Assembly: GCA_027214385.1 (NCBI GenBank) | Contig: JAPVXR010000012.1 | Coordinates: forward strand, 62,001-126,000 | Direction: 5' to 3' | Source: Cryomorphaceae bacterium 1068 | Lineage (GTDB): Bacteria; Bacteroidota; Bacteroidia; Flavobacteriales_D; Cryomorphaceae | Length of the DNA: 64,000 nucleotides | Shown: piece by piece, positions 15,946 to 24,465 of the stretch | Layout of the letters: each line of letters starts with the position of its first letter | How positions within the stretch are numbered: the first letter of the stretch is position 1 | Position numbers and translations under genes: made by a program | Notes under the pieces: generated by a model | What the model was told of the DNA's origin: nothing | What the model saw: the letters and a program-made list of their open reading frames with translations, nothing else | Databases searched by the model: none

Positions 15946-15980
15946 AAGTCGGTTCAGAAAGAACCGGCTTTTTTTGTTTT
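15946..15980 (+). terminator. Terminator of tRNA-Leu
   Basis: 9-bp stem (15947-15955 with 15961-15969, one G-U pair), 5-nt loop, then a T-rich tract. It starts 10 nt after the tRNA. Confidence 0.9.
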
Positions 15981-16023
15981 GAGCTCTGACTTTCTTAATC
16001 TTGCTTCACCTTTTTGATTGGCT

Positions 16024-18042
16024 ATGAACATGAACAACCTCCTGTTTTGTAAGCGACAATACGTTAGCATTTTGCACGTCTGCATTTTGTTCTTTATTCC
16101 CTTTTTTCTCAAAGCTCAATTGGCTGAAAATTCAGAGTTTAAAGCGGTTGAAATCGAGAAAGTCACTGAGTTGGACTTCGTCGTTTCCGATTCTTTATAT
16201 GAAGAAGAAGATGGTGCGATATACCTCTACAATACGGGTCGTTCAAAGTTAGAATACGACCCGAGAGGGAAGCCTGAGTTAACATTGGTAAGAAAGTTTC
16301 GCATCTTGGTATTAAATGAGAAAGGACTAAATATGGCTGACCGAGCCATTTTTCTTTACATCGGTGAAAATGATGCCCAAACCATTTCGGGTGTGCATGG
16401 AAAGGTTTATAACTTGGCAAACGGGCAGGTGGAAACGGAGAAGCTTAAAAATTCAGATTGGCAGTTACATGAATACAACGATGAGTATAAAATCGCTCGG
16501 ATCACATTTAGAAATGTGAAAGTTGGCAGTATAATCGAGCTCGAATATGTGGTTTATGATCCCTTCGTATTTCGTATGGATGATTGGGATTTCCAGCTTG
16601 AAGAACCTGTGGTCTACAGTCAGTATCAAGTTTCATATCCGGGCAATTTTGGCTATAAAATCCTCAAGTTGGGTCATCACCCATTGGATCAGTCAAAGAC
16701 TTTTACTAAAAGGGTTCTGCGTGGTGCTGGCGTAGCCGCTAGTTTTGATTATGATCAAGTGAACTATCTCTTTTCAGCGAAGAATATACCTGCATTAAGG
16801 TCAGAGCCTTTTATTGATTCTCCCGAAAATTACAGGGCCACTATTTTGACCGAATTGCATTACTTCGATAATGAACGGACGGGGGAACGGACGTTCTTTT
16901 ACAATAATTGGCTCGACTCGGTAGATGAGTTTTATAAAAACGGTAAGAACCAATTTTACCTTGATGCAGAAGATTTAGGTGGATATTTTAAAGTCGAAAG
17001 TGATGACCTTTCCGAAAATGAAAAAATTAAAGATATATACGATCAAGTTCGTTCTGGTTTGCGCTCTTCGGGAGAAGAGGGCCGGATTACGATGGACCGT
17101 CGCCCTAAAGAAGTCGTTCTTTCAGGAACCGCTTCGGCCAATGAGATCAACATGATTTTGGTAAGTGCATTACGCAAGAATGGCATCGAAGCTTATCCCT
17201 TTCTATATGCCAAGCGAAACCGCAAAAAGGTATTGTCAGAATTTCCCATTTTCACTCAGTTTTACTCAATTATGGCCATTGCCTATGTGGACGATTCATA
17301 TACTTTGCTAGATGCTTCTGATATAACCCTCACTCCCGGAGAGATTGGCGAAATGTCATACAATGGTGAAGGACTTTCGGCAAAACCGAAATCCCCTAGA
17401 TGGTTTCCTCTCAAGAGCAGGCTCCCATCAAATCAAAGATGCTCTGTTGAGCTCTCGGAGGTGGACGAAACATCTGTAAATGGAGAAATGAGAGTAACCC
17501 TTTCGGGAATTTATGCAGATAGAGTAAGGCACAAATTGTCTGATACCGAGGTATCTGATCTGGGAAATTATTTTAAACTTTCAGAAGGCGTGACTTTAGA
17601 GTATGTGGATAGCAATGTAAACGAGTATGTTGACAAGCTGGAAATCAATTTTAAAATCTCAATTTCTTTGGAGACGTTTGGAGGTTCTTATGTTTTTCCT
17701 GCTGTTGTCGTAGAGCCTATCACAGATAATCCATTTGACAAAAAGAATCGAAAATACCCCGTTGTGTATCCGGACAGATGGCAAGAGTCCTACACCTGTT
17801 TGCTGCGACTTGACGCTGAAAAATACGATGTGATTGTACCGGATTCTAAGAATCTCATCCTACCCGGTGAAGAAGCAGAATTGAGTTTTGCCGCGTCATA
17901 CAATTTTGGAAGCTTGGTGGTGAGAAGCACTGTAAAAATGAATGAGGATCAATACTCCTTGGATAAGTACACCTCCCTTCGAACATTCTATGACCATGTT
18001 GTAGGAGCTCAAACATCATTTATAGAAATCCAGAAAAAGTGA
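16024..18042 (+). CDS. DUF3857 domain protein with degenerate transglutaminase-like domain
   Basis: 672 aa from ATG 16024; a TTG at 16018 is the only upstream alternative. The signal peptide ends near FLKAQ. The DUF3857 region (about 50-230) includes the RITFRNVKVGSIIELEYVV segment. A transglutaminase-like core follows (about 330-430), but where the catalytic Cys and His are expected there is SGTASANEINMI and TQFYSIM, so it is probably non-catalytic. A beta-rich C-terminal domain completes the chain. The stop overlaps the ATG of the next gene by one base (TGATG), and that neighbour has an intact core. The pair probably acts in the periplasm as one unit. Confidence 0.85.
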   Translation: MNMNNLLFCKRQYVSILHVCILFFIPFFLKAQLAENSEFKAVEIEKVTELDFVVSDSLYEEEDGAIYLYNTGRSKLEYDPRGKPELTLVRKFRILVLNEKGLNMADRAIFLYIGENDAQTISGVHGKVYNLANGQVETEKLKNSDWQLHEYNDEYKIARITFRNVKVGSIIELEYVVYDPFVFRMDDWDFQLEEPVVYSQYQVSYPGNFGYKILKLGHHPLDQSKTFTKRVLRGAGVAASFDYDQVNYLFSAKNIPALRSEPFIDSPENYRATILTELHYFDNERTGERTFFYNNWLDSVDEFYKNGKNQFYLDAEDLGGYFKVESDDLSENEKIKDIYDQVRSGLRSSGEEGRITMDRRPKEVVLSGTASANEINMILVSALRKNGIEAYPFLYAKRNRKKVLSEFPIFTQFYSIMAIAYVDDSYTLLDASDITLTPGEIGEMSYNGEGLSAKPKSPRWFPLKSRLPSNQRCSVELSEVDETSVNGEMRVTLSGIYADRVRHKLSDTEVSDLGNYFKLSEGVTLEYVDSNVNEYVDKLEINFKISISLETFGGSYVFPAVVVEPITDNPFDKKNRKYPVVYPDRWQESYTCLLRLDAEKYDVIVPDSKNLILPGEEAELSFAASYNFGSLVVRSTVKMNEDQYSLDKYTSLRTFYDHVVGAQTSFIEIQKK

Positions 18043-19889
18043 TGCGTTTTACCATTCTCCTCGCTGCCTTAATGACTGGTCTGAATACGCAAGCAATTAG
18101 TATCAATGCGATTATTGAAAAATCGAATACAACCCTTGAGGTTCGGTCGGAGAAGAAAATTCGAGAAAGCGTCCATCGAAGAATCCGGATTATTTCCGAA
18201 AAAGGAAATGAACATGCTCAACTTGCATTTTATGAAGACGATTTTAGAGAAATGCGTCTATACGATGTCAATGTATTCAATTCAACAGGTCAGTTGGTAC
18301 GCACCTTCCATAAAAAGGATTTTTCAGAACAAATGGGTCTGGAGCAGTTAAGCAGTTATGATGAATTGAGGATTTTCTATCTGGACGCTTCGCTATCGAG
18401 ATATCCATATACCATAGAATACACCTACACCTTTGAAAGAGACTATATCTTCGATTACTCTTGGTCGGCAGCCATGTCTGACTACACGATAACGGTAGAT
18501 CGGGATCTCACTTTTTCTTTGCCTGAGGAAATGGAAGTCAGTATGTTTTTCGACAGTACGGAAGTCATTCATAGCCAAGTATTGGATGATGGAATTGTGA
18601 TTCATTCGTTTCGTGCTGACTCCGCGAGAAGCTTGGTCTATGAGCCCTACTCACCTCTCAACGAAAAAGGCAGGGTTCAATTAATTTTTAACACGTTCAA
18701 TTTCAACGGTTACAAGGGGTCTTTTGAATCGTGGAGTACTTTCGGGCTCTGGATGAATGATTTGTGGGCGGATCGCAATCAGCTTTCTCGCAGTGCATTC
18801 GATGCTGTTTATCCAAGTGGCTATGAACACTTGTCTCCTAAAGAACGGGCAAGAGTGGCTTATCGCTATATCCAGAAGAATATGAGGTATGTGGCTATTA
18901 CTTATGGTATGGGTGGATTTCAGACCATGGAAGCCAATGATACCTTTAAGAAAGGCTACGGCGACTGCAAAGCACTCACCAATTTTATGCATTCGGTTCT
19001 GGCTTATGCCGATGTTGAATCTTTTCCTGCACTGGCTTATGCAGGTAGCAACCCGGTTAAAATCTATCCGGATCGTCCCACCAACTCATTTAATCATGTG
19101 ATTCTTTGCATTCCCTTGGATGGTGATACCCTTTGGACTGAATGCACGAGCAACAGGTCACCATTTAATTATTTGTCTGATTTCACCGATGACCGCTACG
19201 TGATGTTGATGACACCTACAGGCGGAAAGCTTGTGAGAACTCCTAATTATTCAGAGATGGATAATTCACAAGAAAGAAATGTACTAATCGATATCTCCGC
19301 AAATGGTTCGGCAATGGTGAACTTTGAAGGTACTTATAGAAATTTGGCTATTGATCGTTCTCCCTTTTATAGAAAAGAAATGGCCGGATTTAAAAATGAG
19401 CGAGCAATGGAGTTAGCTTCCATTATGAAGTCATTTGATGTGGAGGAAATTGAAGTTGATCTGTTTCCACAAGACCAGCCCATTATGAATGTCAATGCTC
19501 AAGTGAAGGATCGGTTGTTTGCGAAGCGAATGGGGAGTAAAATGCTGGTCAAACCTTTTCTTTTCAAAGATCGTTTTCCTGTTTTTGAAGATGATGCCCG
19601 AGAAAATGATATCTACTTTCGCAGGGGATACTCATCCATAGATACCATTCAAGTTCTTTTTCCTGAGCACTTGCATCTGAACGGCCCCATTGAAAACCAA
19701 TCCATACACACGGAGTTCGGTGAGCTTGAATTAACAGCAGTAGAGAGTGATCAAAAAGATGGGGTCATGCTCATTCGAAGGTTCTCTTTTCCGTCAGGAT
19801 TATACGCCAAGGATGAATATGCCAAAGTCAAAGAATTCTTTGAAGCCATGGAGCGAACCAACACGATAAGCCTTGTTTTAGTTCCTTAA
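18042..19889 (+). CDS. DUF3857 protein with intact transglutaminase-like domain
   Basis: About 615 aa from ATG 18042, which overlaps the upstream stop (TGATG); a GTG at 18039 is possible but less likely. The signal peptide ends near LNTQA. An N-terminal DUF3857 domain (about 30-220) is followed by a transglutaminase-like core with GYGDCKALTNFM carrying the Cys (about residue 310) and FNHVILCIPLDGDTLWTECT carrying the His and acid. The C-terminal half is beta-rich. Members of this family are periplasmic and of unknown substrate; peptide or isopeptide chemistry is inferred from the fold only. It contrasts with the upstream partner, which lacks the Cys. Confidence 0.87.
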   Translation: MRFTILLAALMTGLNTQAISINAIIEKSNTTLEVRSEKKIRESVHRRIRIISEKGNEHAQLAFYEDDFREMRLYDVNVFNSTGQLVRTFHKKDFSEQMGLEQLSSYDELRIFYLDASLSRYPYTIEYTYTFERDYIFDYSWSAAMSDYTITVDRDLTFSLPEEMEVSMFFDSTEVIHSQVLDDGIVIHSFRADSARSLVYEPYSPLNEKGRVQLIFNTFNFNGYKGSFESWSTFGLWMNDLWADRNQLSRSAFDAVYPSGYEHLSPKERARVAYRYIQKNMRYVAITYGMGGFQTMEANDTFKKGYGDCKALTNFMHSVLAYADVESFPALAYAGSNPVKIYPDRPTNSFNHVILCIPLDGDTLWTECTSNRSPFNYLSDFTDDRYVMLMTPTGGKLVRTPNYSEMDNSQERNVLIDISANGSAMVNFEGTYRNLAIDRSPFYRKEMAGFKNERAMELASIMKSFDVEEIEVDLFPQDQPIMNVNAQVKDRLFAKRMGSKMLVKPFLFKDRFPVFEDDARENDIYFRRGYSSIDTIQVLFPEHLHLNGPIENQSIHTEFGELELTAVESDQKDGVMLIRRFSFPSGLYAKDEYAKVKEFFEAMERTNTISLVLVP

Positions 19890-19991
19890 TTGATTCACTT
19901 ACATCAGTCTTTGTTGGCAGAGGACTTTGATTCGACTATCTTTATGGAGTGGTAAAATTGCTGTGCAGTTTTAATTCAAAATCTTGCTTCC

Positions 19992-21053
19992 ATGCCTGCC
20001 AAATCACGCCCAATCAACATACTTTTTGCCGTCACGATCATTCTGGCGTTAATGTTTTTCGGGAGGTCTGTTTTAGTACCATTGGCATTTTCGGTTCTCA
20101 TCGCTTTTGTGATATATCCAATTTGCCTGAGGTTAGAACGATTTGGCCTTGGTAGAGTCGGCTCTATCCTAATTGGCGAGTTGCTGGTTTTTATACTCTT
20201 CGGAGGATTGGTGCTTCTATTGATCTGGCAGTTTAGTGAATTCCTTGATCAATGGCCTATGATCAATGCCAAGTTGCAGGCAGCTATCAATCGAGTAAAC
20301 GAAATTGCAGTCGAACAATATGCCGTTCCTGCAGACGAGCAGCTGGGCTATTTGCAGTCTCTGCTATTTGAAAACACCAATCGTCTTTTCGCTTTTTTGC
20401 AAAATCTTCTTTTTGTTTCTGCTACAGGATTGGTGATGCTGGTACTTATTCCATTTTATACCGCTTTAATCCTTTACTACAGAGGTTTATGGATCAAGTC
20501 TCTGGTAGCTGCCACCGGTGAGCAACATCGACAAAAAGTACTTCGGCTGGTGAAAGGCTCCATTCAGAAGTATTTCGATTTCGTAAAAGGAATGCTTTTG
20601 GTTTATCTCATTGTGGGTATTTTGAATAGTTTCGGACTAGCCATTCTTGGTGTTCCCCACCCAATTCTTTTTGGTGTGATTGCCTCCTTACTCACTTTCA
20701 TTCCCTATTTCGGAATAGTGGTCGGCGCGCTCTTGCCAATGGCCGTGTCATGGGTGACTTTCGACAGTATATGGTATCCCATCGGTGTAGCTGCCATATT
20801 CACCATAGTTCAGTACTTGGAGGCCAATTTCATTTTTCCTCTGGCGGTGAGCGTAAAGCTGAAGGTCAATACTTTGGTCAGCATAGTGGCTATTTTTGCG
20901 GGAGCCCTTATCTGGGGTCCTGCGGGTATGATTCTATTCGTTCCCTTTCTGGGCATTCTCAAGCTTATTGCTAAGGAGGTGGAAGGCTGGGAGCCACTGG
21001 CTATTTTTCTGGGAGATGGAAGCGAAGACAATCTTGAAGAACTTTCGGAATAG
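19992..21053 (+). CDS. AI-2E family transporter
   Basis: 353 aa, about eight membrane helices. The large extracytoplasmic loop after helix 3 (about 75-150) and the C-terminal helical block with GVIASLLTFIPYFGIVVGALLP and VQYLEANFIFPLAVSVKL are the AI-2E/PerM hallmarks. Known members export AI-2 or act as Na+/H+ antiporters, so the label does not fix a substrate. The N-terminus (MPAKSRPINILFAVTIILALMFFG) supports the start. It stands alone, followed about 195 nt later by an MscS channel gene on the same strand. Confidence 0.9.
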   Translation: MPAKSRPINILFAVTIILALMFFGRSVLVPLAFSVLIAFVIYPICLRLERFGLGRVGSILIGELLVFILFGGLVLLLIWQFSEFLDQWPMINAKLQAAINRVNEIAVEQYAVPADEQLGYLQSLLFENTNRLFAFLQNLLFVSATGLVMLVLIPFYTALILYYRGLWIKSLVAATGEQHRQKVLRLVKGSIQKYFDFVKGMLLVYLIVGILNSFGLAILGVPHPILFGVIASLLTFIPYFGIVVGALLPMAVSWVTFDSIWYPIGVAAIFTIVQYLEANFIFPLAVSVKLKVNTLVSIVAIFAGALIWGPAGMILFVPFLGILKLIAKEVEGWEPLAIFLGDGSEDNLEELSE

Positions 21054-21248
21054 ATTCTGAGCAAAGTCTTTCATCATCATCTTTTCGATCTGCTTTAAGT
21101 GGTGATTCACTCCTTCTCAGTTTCTCTCACAAGCAGGTAGAGAGCATTGATTTGCCTTAACTGAGAAGAATGGAATTGGTTGATTCTTTGACCAATATTT
21201 TTCTACATCAGTTTGTGTTGCTTTCCAAAAATTGCAGACTTTCGTCCC

Positions 21249-22139
21249 ATGGAGCATCTTAAAGATTTTATGGAGTACCTCAAGGTGGTTTGGTTTGCCA
21301 ATAGCTACGCAAGGATGATCGTGGCTGTGGGTATACTCATCCTCACGATAGTGGTGAATATGCTGTTCGTAAAGGTTTTCAACAGCTTTATCCGTCGAAG
21401 GACAGATGATATGCACAATGACCCCACCAATTATAAATTTTTACGGCATGCTATTGTGGCCCTTATATATGTCGTCGGAGTGAGTGCAGCGATTTATTCC
21501 ATACCTAGTTTAAGGACACTTGCCAGTTCGCTTTTGGCAGGTGCAGGAATTTTGGCAGTAGCAGTAGGTTTTGCTTCGCAACAGGCTTTGAGCAATATGG
21601 TAAGCGGTATTTTCCTCATTATGTTTAAGCCTTTTCGGGTAAACGATCGAATTACTATTCAGAGTAATATATCGGGCGTGGTTGAGGATATTTCACTTCG
21701 ACACACTGTCATCCGTAATTTTGAAAACCGACGAGTCATCATACCTAATTCCATTATTGGAAATGAAGTTTTGGTGAATGCCGATTATGAAGAGGCACTC
21801 ATTTGTAAGTGGATTGATATGGGGATTGGCTATGGAGCAGATTATAAATTGGCCAAAAAGATCATCCAGGAAGAGGCGATGAAGCATCCCTTTTTTATCG
21901 ACAACCGCACTCCTGAAGAAAAGGAAGAAGGTGTTGATGCCGTTCGTGTACGTGTATTGAATTGGGGCGATTTCTCCATAAATATCCGCGCTTGGGTTTG
22001 GACGGCCGATAACGGTGCCGCTTTTCAATTGGGCTGCGACTTATACGAGAGCGTCAAGGAGCGTTTTGACGCCGAAGGAGTGGAGATTCCTTATCCGTAC
22101 AGAAATGTGGTGCATCACAATTTGCCAAAAGACGAATAA
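21249..22139 (+). CDS. Small-conductance mechanosensitive channel (MscS family)
   Basis: 296 aa from ATG 21249; a TTG at 21213 would add 12 residues of no family character. Membrane helices lie at about 20-40 and 65-90. The pore helix follows, with the AGAGILAVAVGFASQQALSNMV pattern (small Gly/Ala residues facing the pore), then the beta domain from FRVNDRITI to the vestibule and cage. It opens under membrane tension to release solutes after osmotic downshock. Length is that of a basic MscS. It precedes the convergent SbtA-type gene by 32 nt. Confidence 0.92.
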   Translation: MEHLKDFMEYLKVVWFANSYARMIVAVGILILTIVVNMLFVKVFNSFIRRRTDDMHNDPTNYKFLRHAIVALIYVVGVSAAIYSIPSLRTLASSLLAGAGILAVAVGFASQQALSNMVSGIFLIMFKPFRVNDRITIQSNISGVVEDISLRHTVIRNFENRRVIIPNSIIGNEVLVNADYEEALICKWIDMGIGYGADYKLAKKIIQEEAMKHPFFIDNRTPEEKEEGVDAVRVRVLNWGDFSINIRAWVWTADNGAAFQLGCDLYESVKERFDAEGVEIPYPYRNVVHHNLPKDE

Positions 22140-22171
22140 CCTCATTCCAAAAAAAATGCGAAGTGTCGACC

Positions 22172-23134
22172 TTATGTACTCTGAGCGATGTATAGATAAA
22201 GCGGCATTCCCAAAGTGATGTTAAATGGGAAAGTAATGGCCAGAGCCATTGGTAAGTACAAGCTTGGGTTAGCCTTAGGCGCAGCCAGGCGCATGGCTGC
22301 AGGTACGGCGATATAAGAAGCACTCGCCGCCAAAATCGCGAAGAGTAATCTGTTTCCCAAACTTTCGGTAAAAGTACCGCTGAATACGGCTACTGCACAT
22401 CCATTGATCACAGGTATAACAATGGCAAATATCAGCGCAAACCAACCTTTTTTCATAAAAGAGGAAAGCTCCTTTCCGCTGGTAATTCCCATATCCAGTA
22501 GGAATACCGCCAAGAACCCTTTGAAAATATCGGTAGTAAATGGCTTGATTCCTTCGGCTTGGGCATCACTGGCCAGATAGCCTATCACCAAACTTCCGAT
22601 GATGAGTAATACACTTCCATTGGTGACTGAGTGTTTTAATACCTTTCCCAGTGGTGGCTTATCGGTATTGTCTTTATTAAACAGGCTAATGAGCAGTACA
22701 CCGATAATAATCGAAGGAGCCTCCATTAGTGCCATTACGGCTACCATATGTCCGTCAAATGGTATTTTTTCCAACTCCAAAAAAGAGATAGCCGTCACAA
22801 ATGTCACCGCACTCACAGATCCATAGGCGGCGGCAATAGCGCCTGAGTTCCACACATTGAACTTGCGGCGGAGAATGAAATACGCGTAAATCGGTACGAC
22901 CAGAGCCAAGAGAATTCCAAAAAGGAGTGAATAAGCTATTTCCGTGTCAAAGTGGCTGTGTGAAAGTTCTTGTCCACCTTTGAAGCCGATGGATAGGATG
23001 AGGTACATCGAGATAAACTTCGAAGAGTTGGGAGGTATCGCTAAATCGCTTTTCAGCTGAACGGCTATAATGCCTAAGAAGAAAAATAGTAGTGCCGGAT
23101 TGGTGAGATTGTCGGCTAGTAAATGCAGGTCCAT
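22172..23134 (-). CDS. Sodium-dependent bicarbonate permease family protein (SbtA-like)
   Basis: 320 aa, about ten membrane helices. It has the SbtA-family N-terminus (NPALLFFFLGIIAVQLKSDL, then SIGFKGG) and the repeated C-terminal half with LDMGITSGKEL and ASASYIAVPAAMRLA. SbtA in cyanobacteria co-transports Na+ and bicarbonate. Here no PII-like SbtB partner is adjacent. Many non-photosynthetic bacteria carry such genes; supply of bicarbonate for carboxylases such as PEP carboxylase (32943-35672) is a possible use, by inference. Confidence 0.87.
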   Translation of the reverse strand: MDLHLLADNLTNPALLFFFLGIIAVQLKSDLAIPPNSSKFISMYLILSIGFKGGQELSHSHFDTEIAYSLLFGILLALVVPIYAYFILRRKFNVWNSGAIAAAYGSVSAVTFVTAISFLELEKIPFDGHMVAVMALMEAPSIIIGVLLISLFNKDNTDKPPLGKVLKHSVTNGSVLLIIGSLVIGYLASDAQAEGIKPFTTDIFKGFLAVFLLDMGITSGKELSSFMKKGWFALIFAIVIPVINGCAVAVFSGTFTESLGNRLLFAILAASASYIAVPAAMRLAAPKANPSLYLPMALAITFPFNITLGMPLYLYIAQST

Positions 23135-23270
23135 AACTACTCTGAATTTCCCCGAAGTTAAACTTGGAAGGAAGTTGTGCGATAGGTTTTAGGCTGCAGT
23201 TATCAACGACCTTTGTTAGGAATTTCTGTTTTCGTTCAACCACATGATTCTCTGCACCTGTATACATGTA

Positions 23271-23278
23271 TATATTTG
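23271..23278 (+). promoter_or_regulatory. Putative -7 box TATATTTG 5 nt before an ATG
   Basis: Exact TAnnTTTG match ending 5 nt before the ATG at 23284. Transcription would begin at or next to the start codon, predicting a leaderless mRNA. Confidence 0.45.
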
Positions 23279-23283
23279 TTCTC

Positions 23284-23508
23284 ATGTCTGAGAAATCGAA
23301 TAGAGCGAAGTTTTACATCATTCCATGGGCCCTGAGTGCTGCTTTTCTCATCCGAGCCATGATACTTCGCGATAGCGCGGCGACTTATGCTACGGATAAT
23401 CTGAGTATTTGGCAATCGACTTCTTTTTACTTTGTGCTCTCTTCAGTTGGTTTCATTTTGGGGCTCTATTTTCTCACACGGAAAGGTGGGAAATCAGAAT
23501 CAGATTAA
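23284..23508 (+). CDS. Small two-helix membrane protein of unknown function
   Basis: 74 aa from ATG 23284 (an upstream ATG at 23266 overlaps the promoter box, so it is less likely). Two membrane helices at about 10-28 (YIIPWALSAAFLIRAMIL) and 44-64 (STSFYFVLSSVGFILGLYFL), with a basic C-terminus. No known family recognised. It precedes the Pmp3-like gene by 30 nt on the same strand and both may be transcribed together. Confidence 0.55.
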   Translation: MSEKSNRAKFYIIPWALSAAFLIRAMILRDSAATYATDNLSIWQSTSFYFVLSSVGFILGLYFLTRKGGKSESD

Positions 23509-23538
23509 ATCCGATATCAACCGTATTAAACTATGTTC

Positions 23539-23703
23539 ATGAGTATTGTAAGAATCATTTTCGCCATCATTTTGCCACCACTGGGAGTATTTCTCACGGT
23601 AGGATTGGGTAAGCATTTCTGGATTAATGTGCTTTTGACCATTCTGGGCTTTGTACCGGGCATTGTGCATGCCGTCTGGATTATTGCCAAGAATGATGCA
23701 TAG
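23539..23703 (+). CDS. YqaE/Pmp3 family membrane protein
   Basis: 54 aa from ATG 23539 (MSIVRIIFAIILPP); an ATG at 23533 would add two residues. The chain is almost only two membrane helices: IIFAIILPPLGVFLTVGLG and INVLLTILGFVPGIVHAVWII, joined by KHFW. ILPPLGVFL and the FVPGIVHAVWII ending are the Pmp3 signature (membrane potential and salt-stress proteolipid family). This short gene is easily missed. A lipoprotein with the same domain at its C-terminus lies at 58442-59044. Confidence 0.88.
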   Translation: MSIVRIIFAIILPPLGVFLTVGLGKHFWINVLLTILGFVPGIVHAVWIIAKNDA

Positions 23704-23751
23704 ATTTCGTCATTGCAGGCCAACTGTATCATTTCAAATGACAAACAGGAG

Positions 23752-23855
23752 TATCGGTCTGAGAACCGATAACATGAAATATCGCCTCTAGAACCGATAT
23801 TTGGTATTATCGGCTTTAGAGCCGATAAATTAGATTATCTGCTGAGAAGCCGATA
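23752..23855 (+). promoter_or_regulatory. Four tandem 20-bp palindromic operators, 28-bp period, upstream of the SatD-like gene
   Basis: Four imperfect inverted repeats: TATCGGTCTGAGAACCGATA (23752-23771), TATCGCCTCTAGAACCGATA (23780-23799), TATCGGCTTTAGAGCCGATA (23808-23827) and TATCTGCTGAGAAGCCGATA (23836-23855). Starts are exactly 28 bp apart. The three 8-nt spacers differ, so it is the 20-mers that are conserved. Site 3 is the best dyad (8-bp arms). Site 4 overlaps TATATTCG (23854-23861), a one-mismatch -7 box 4 nt before the ATG at 23866. This suggests binding by a dimeric repressor, plausibly the HTH product of the gene itself. Confidence 0.85.
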
Positions 23856-23865
23856 TATTCGTGAT

Positions 23866-24465
23866 ATGATTGCAATCATCACAGGAGATATTATAAACTC
23901 CACCGAAGACGATTCGACTCAATGGCTGTCGCTCCTTAAGAAGGTTCTGAATCGCTATGGGAAAAGTCCCGAACGATGGGAGATTTTCAGAGGAGACAGT
24001 TTTCAGTTGGAGGTTGAACCCAAAAATGCCTTGCTCACAGCCTTTCATATCAAGGCGTGTATCAAGCAAACGGGTAGCAGAGATGTCAGGATGGCCATTG
24101 GCATTGGTGAGGCCACCCACAAGGCAGCGCGCATTTCAGAATCCAATGGTTCGGCCTACGTACGATCGGGAGAAAGCTTCGAGGAATTGAAAAAACAAAC
24201 CCTTGCCATTCGCACAGAGAACGAAGACATTGATGAAACCATCAACCTTATGTTGCAACTGGCTCTGCTCATCGCAGATAATTGGAGCTCGGCGGTGGCG
24301 ACAATAGTCAATGCATCCATCGAGAACCCCGACAAGCCGCAAAAAGAACTCGCGAAGCTTTTGAATAAATCTCAAAGTAGTGTGAGTGAAGCCATGTCGC
24401 GCGGAGGATATGGTGAGATGATGAAAGTGCATCAATATTATTCCAAACGAATCGATAGGCTATGA
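23866..24465 (+). CDS. SatD family protein with C-terminal helix-turn-helix
   Basis: 199 aa. The N-terminal domain (1-115) has MIAIITGDIINS, FRGDSFQLEV (41-50) and RMAIGIGEA (75-83), a pattern seen in SatD-type proteins and reminiscent of class III cyclase-like folds (Asp8, Gly-Asp at 43-44). A helical linker follows. The C-terminus holds a helix-turn-helix, ELAKLLNKSQSSVSEAMSRGG (about 161-181). This is a likely DNA-binding regulator whose N-terminal domain may sense or bind a nucleotide; that ligand is inference. It starts 10 bp after a four-site operator array and ends overlapping the DUF3307 gene by 4 nt (ATGA). Confidence 0.8.
   Translation: MIAIITGDIINSTEDDSTQWLSLLKKVLNRYGKSPERWEIFRGDSFQLEVEPKNALLTAFHIKACIKQTGSRDVRMAIGIGEATHKAARISESNGSAYVRSGESFEELKKQTLAIRTENEDIDETINLMLQLALLIADNWSSAVATIVNASIENPDKPQKELAKLLNKSQSSVSEAMSRGGYGEMMKVHQYYSKRIDRL

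Noticed and set aside
23526-23744. 72-codon minus-strand frame across the Pmp3-like gene
   Set aside because: The plus strand encodes an unmistakable 54-aa Pmp3 protein.
23752-23855. Regular repeats considered as a CRISPR array
   Set aside because: Spacers are only 8 nt, repeats are palindromic operators, no cas genes.
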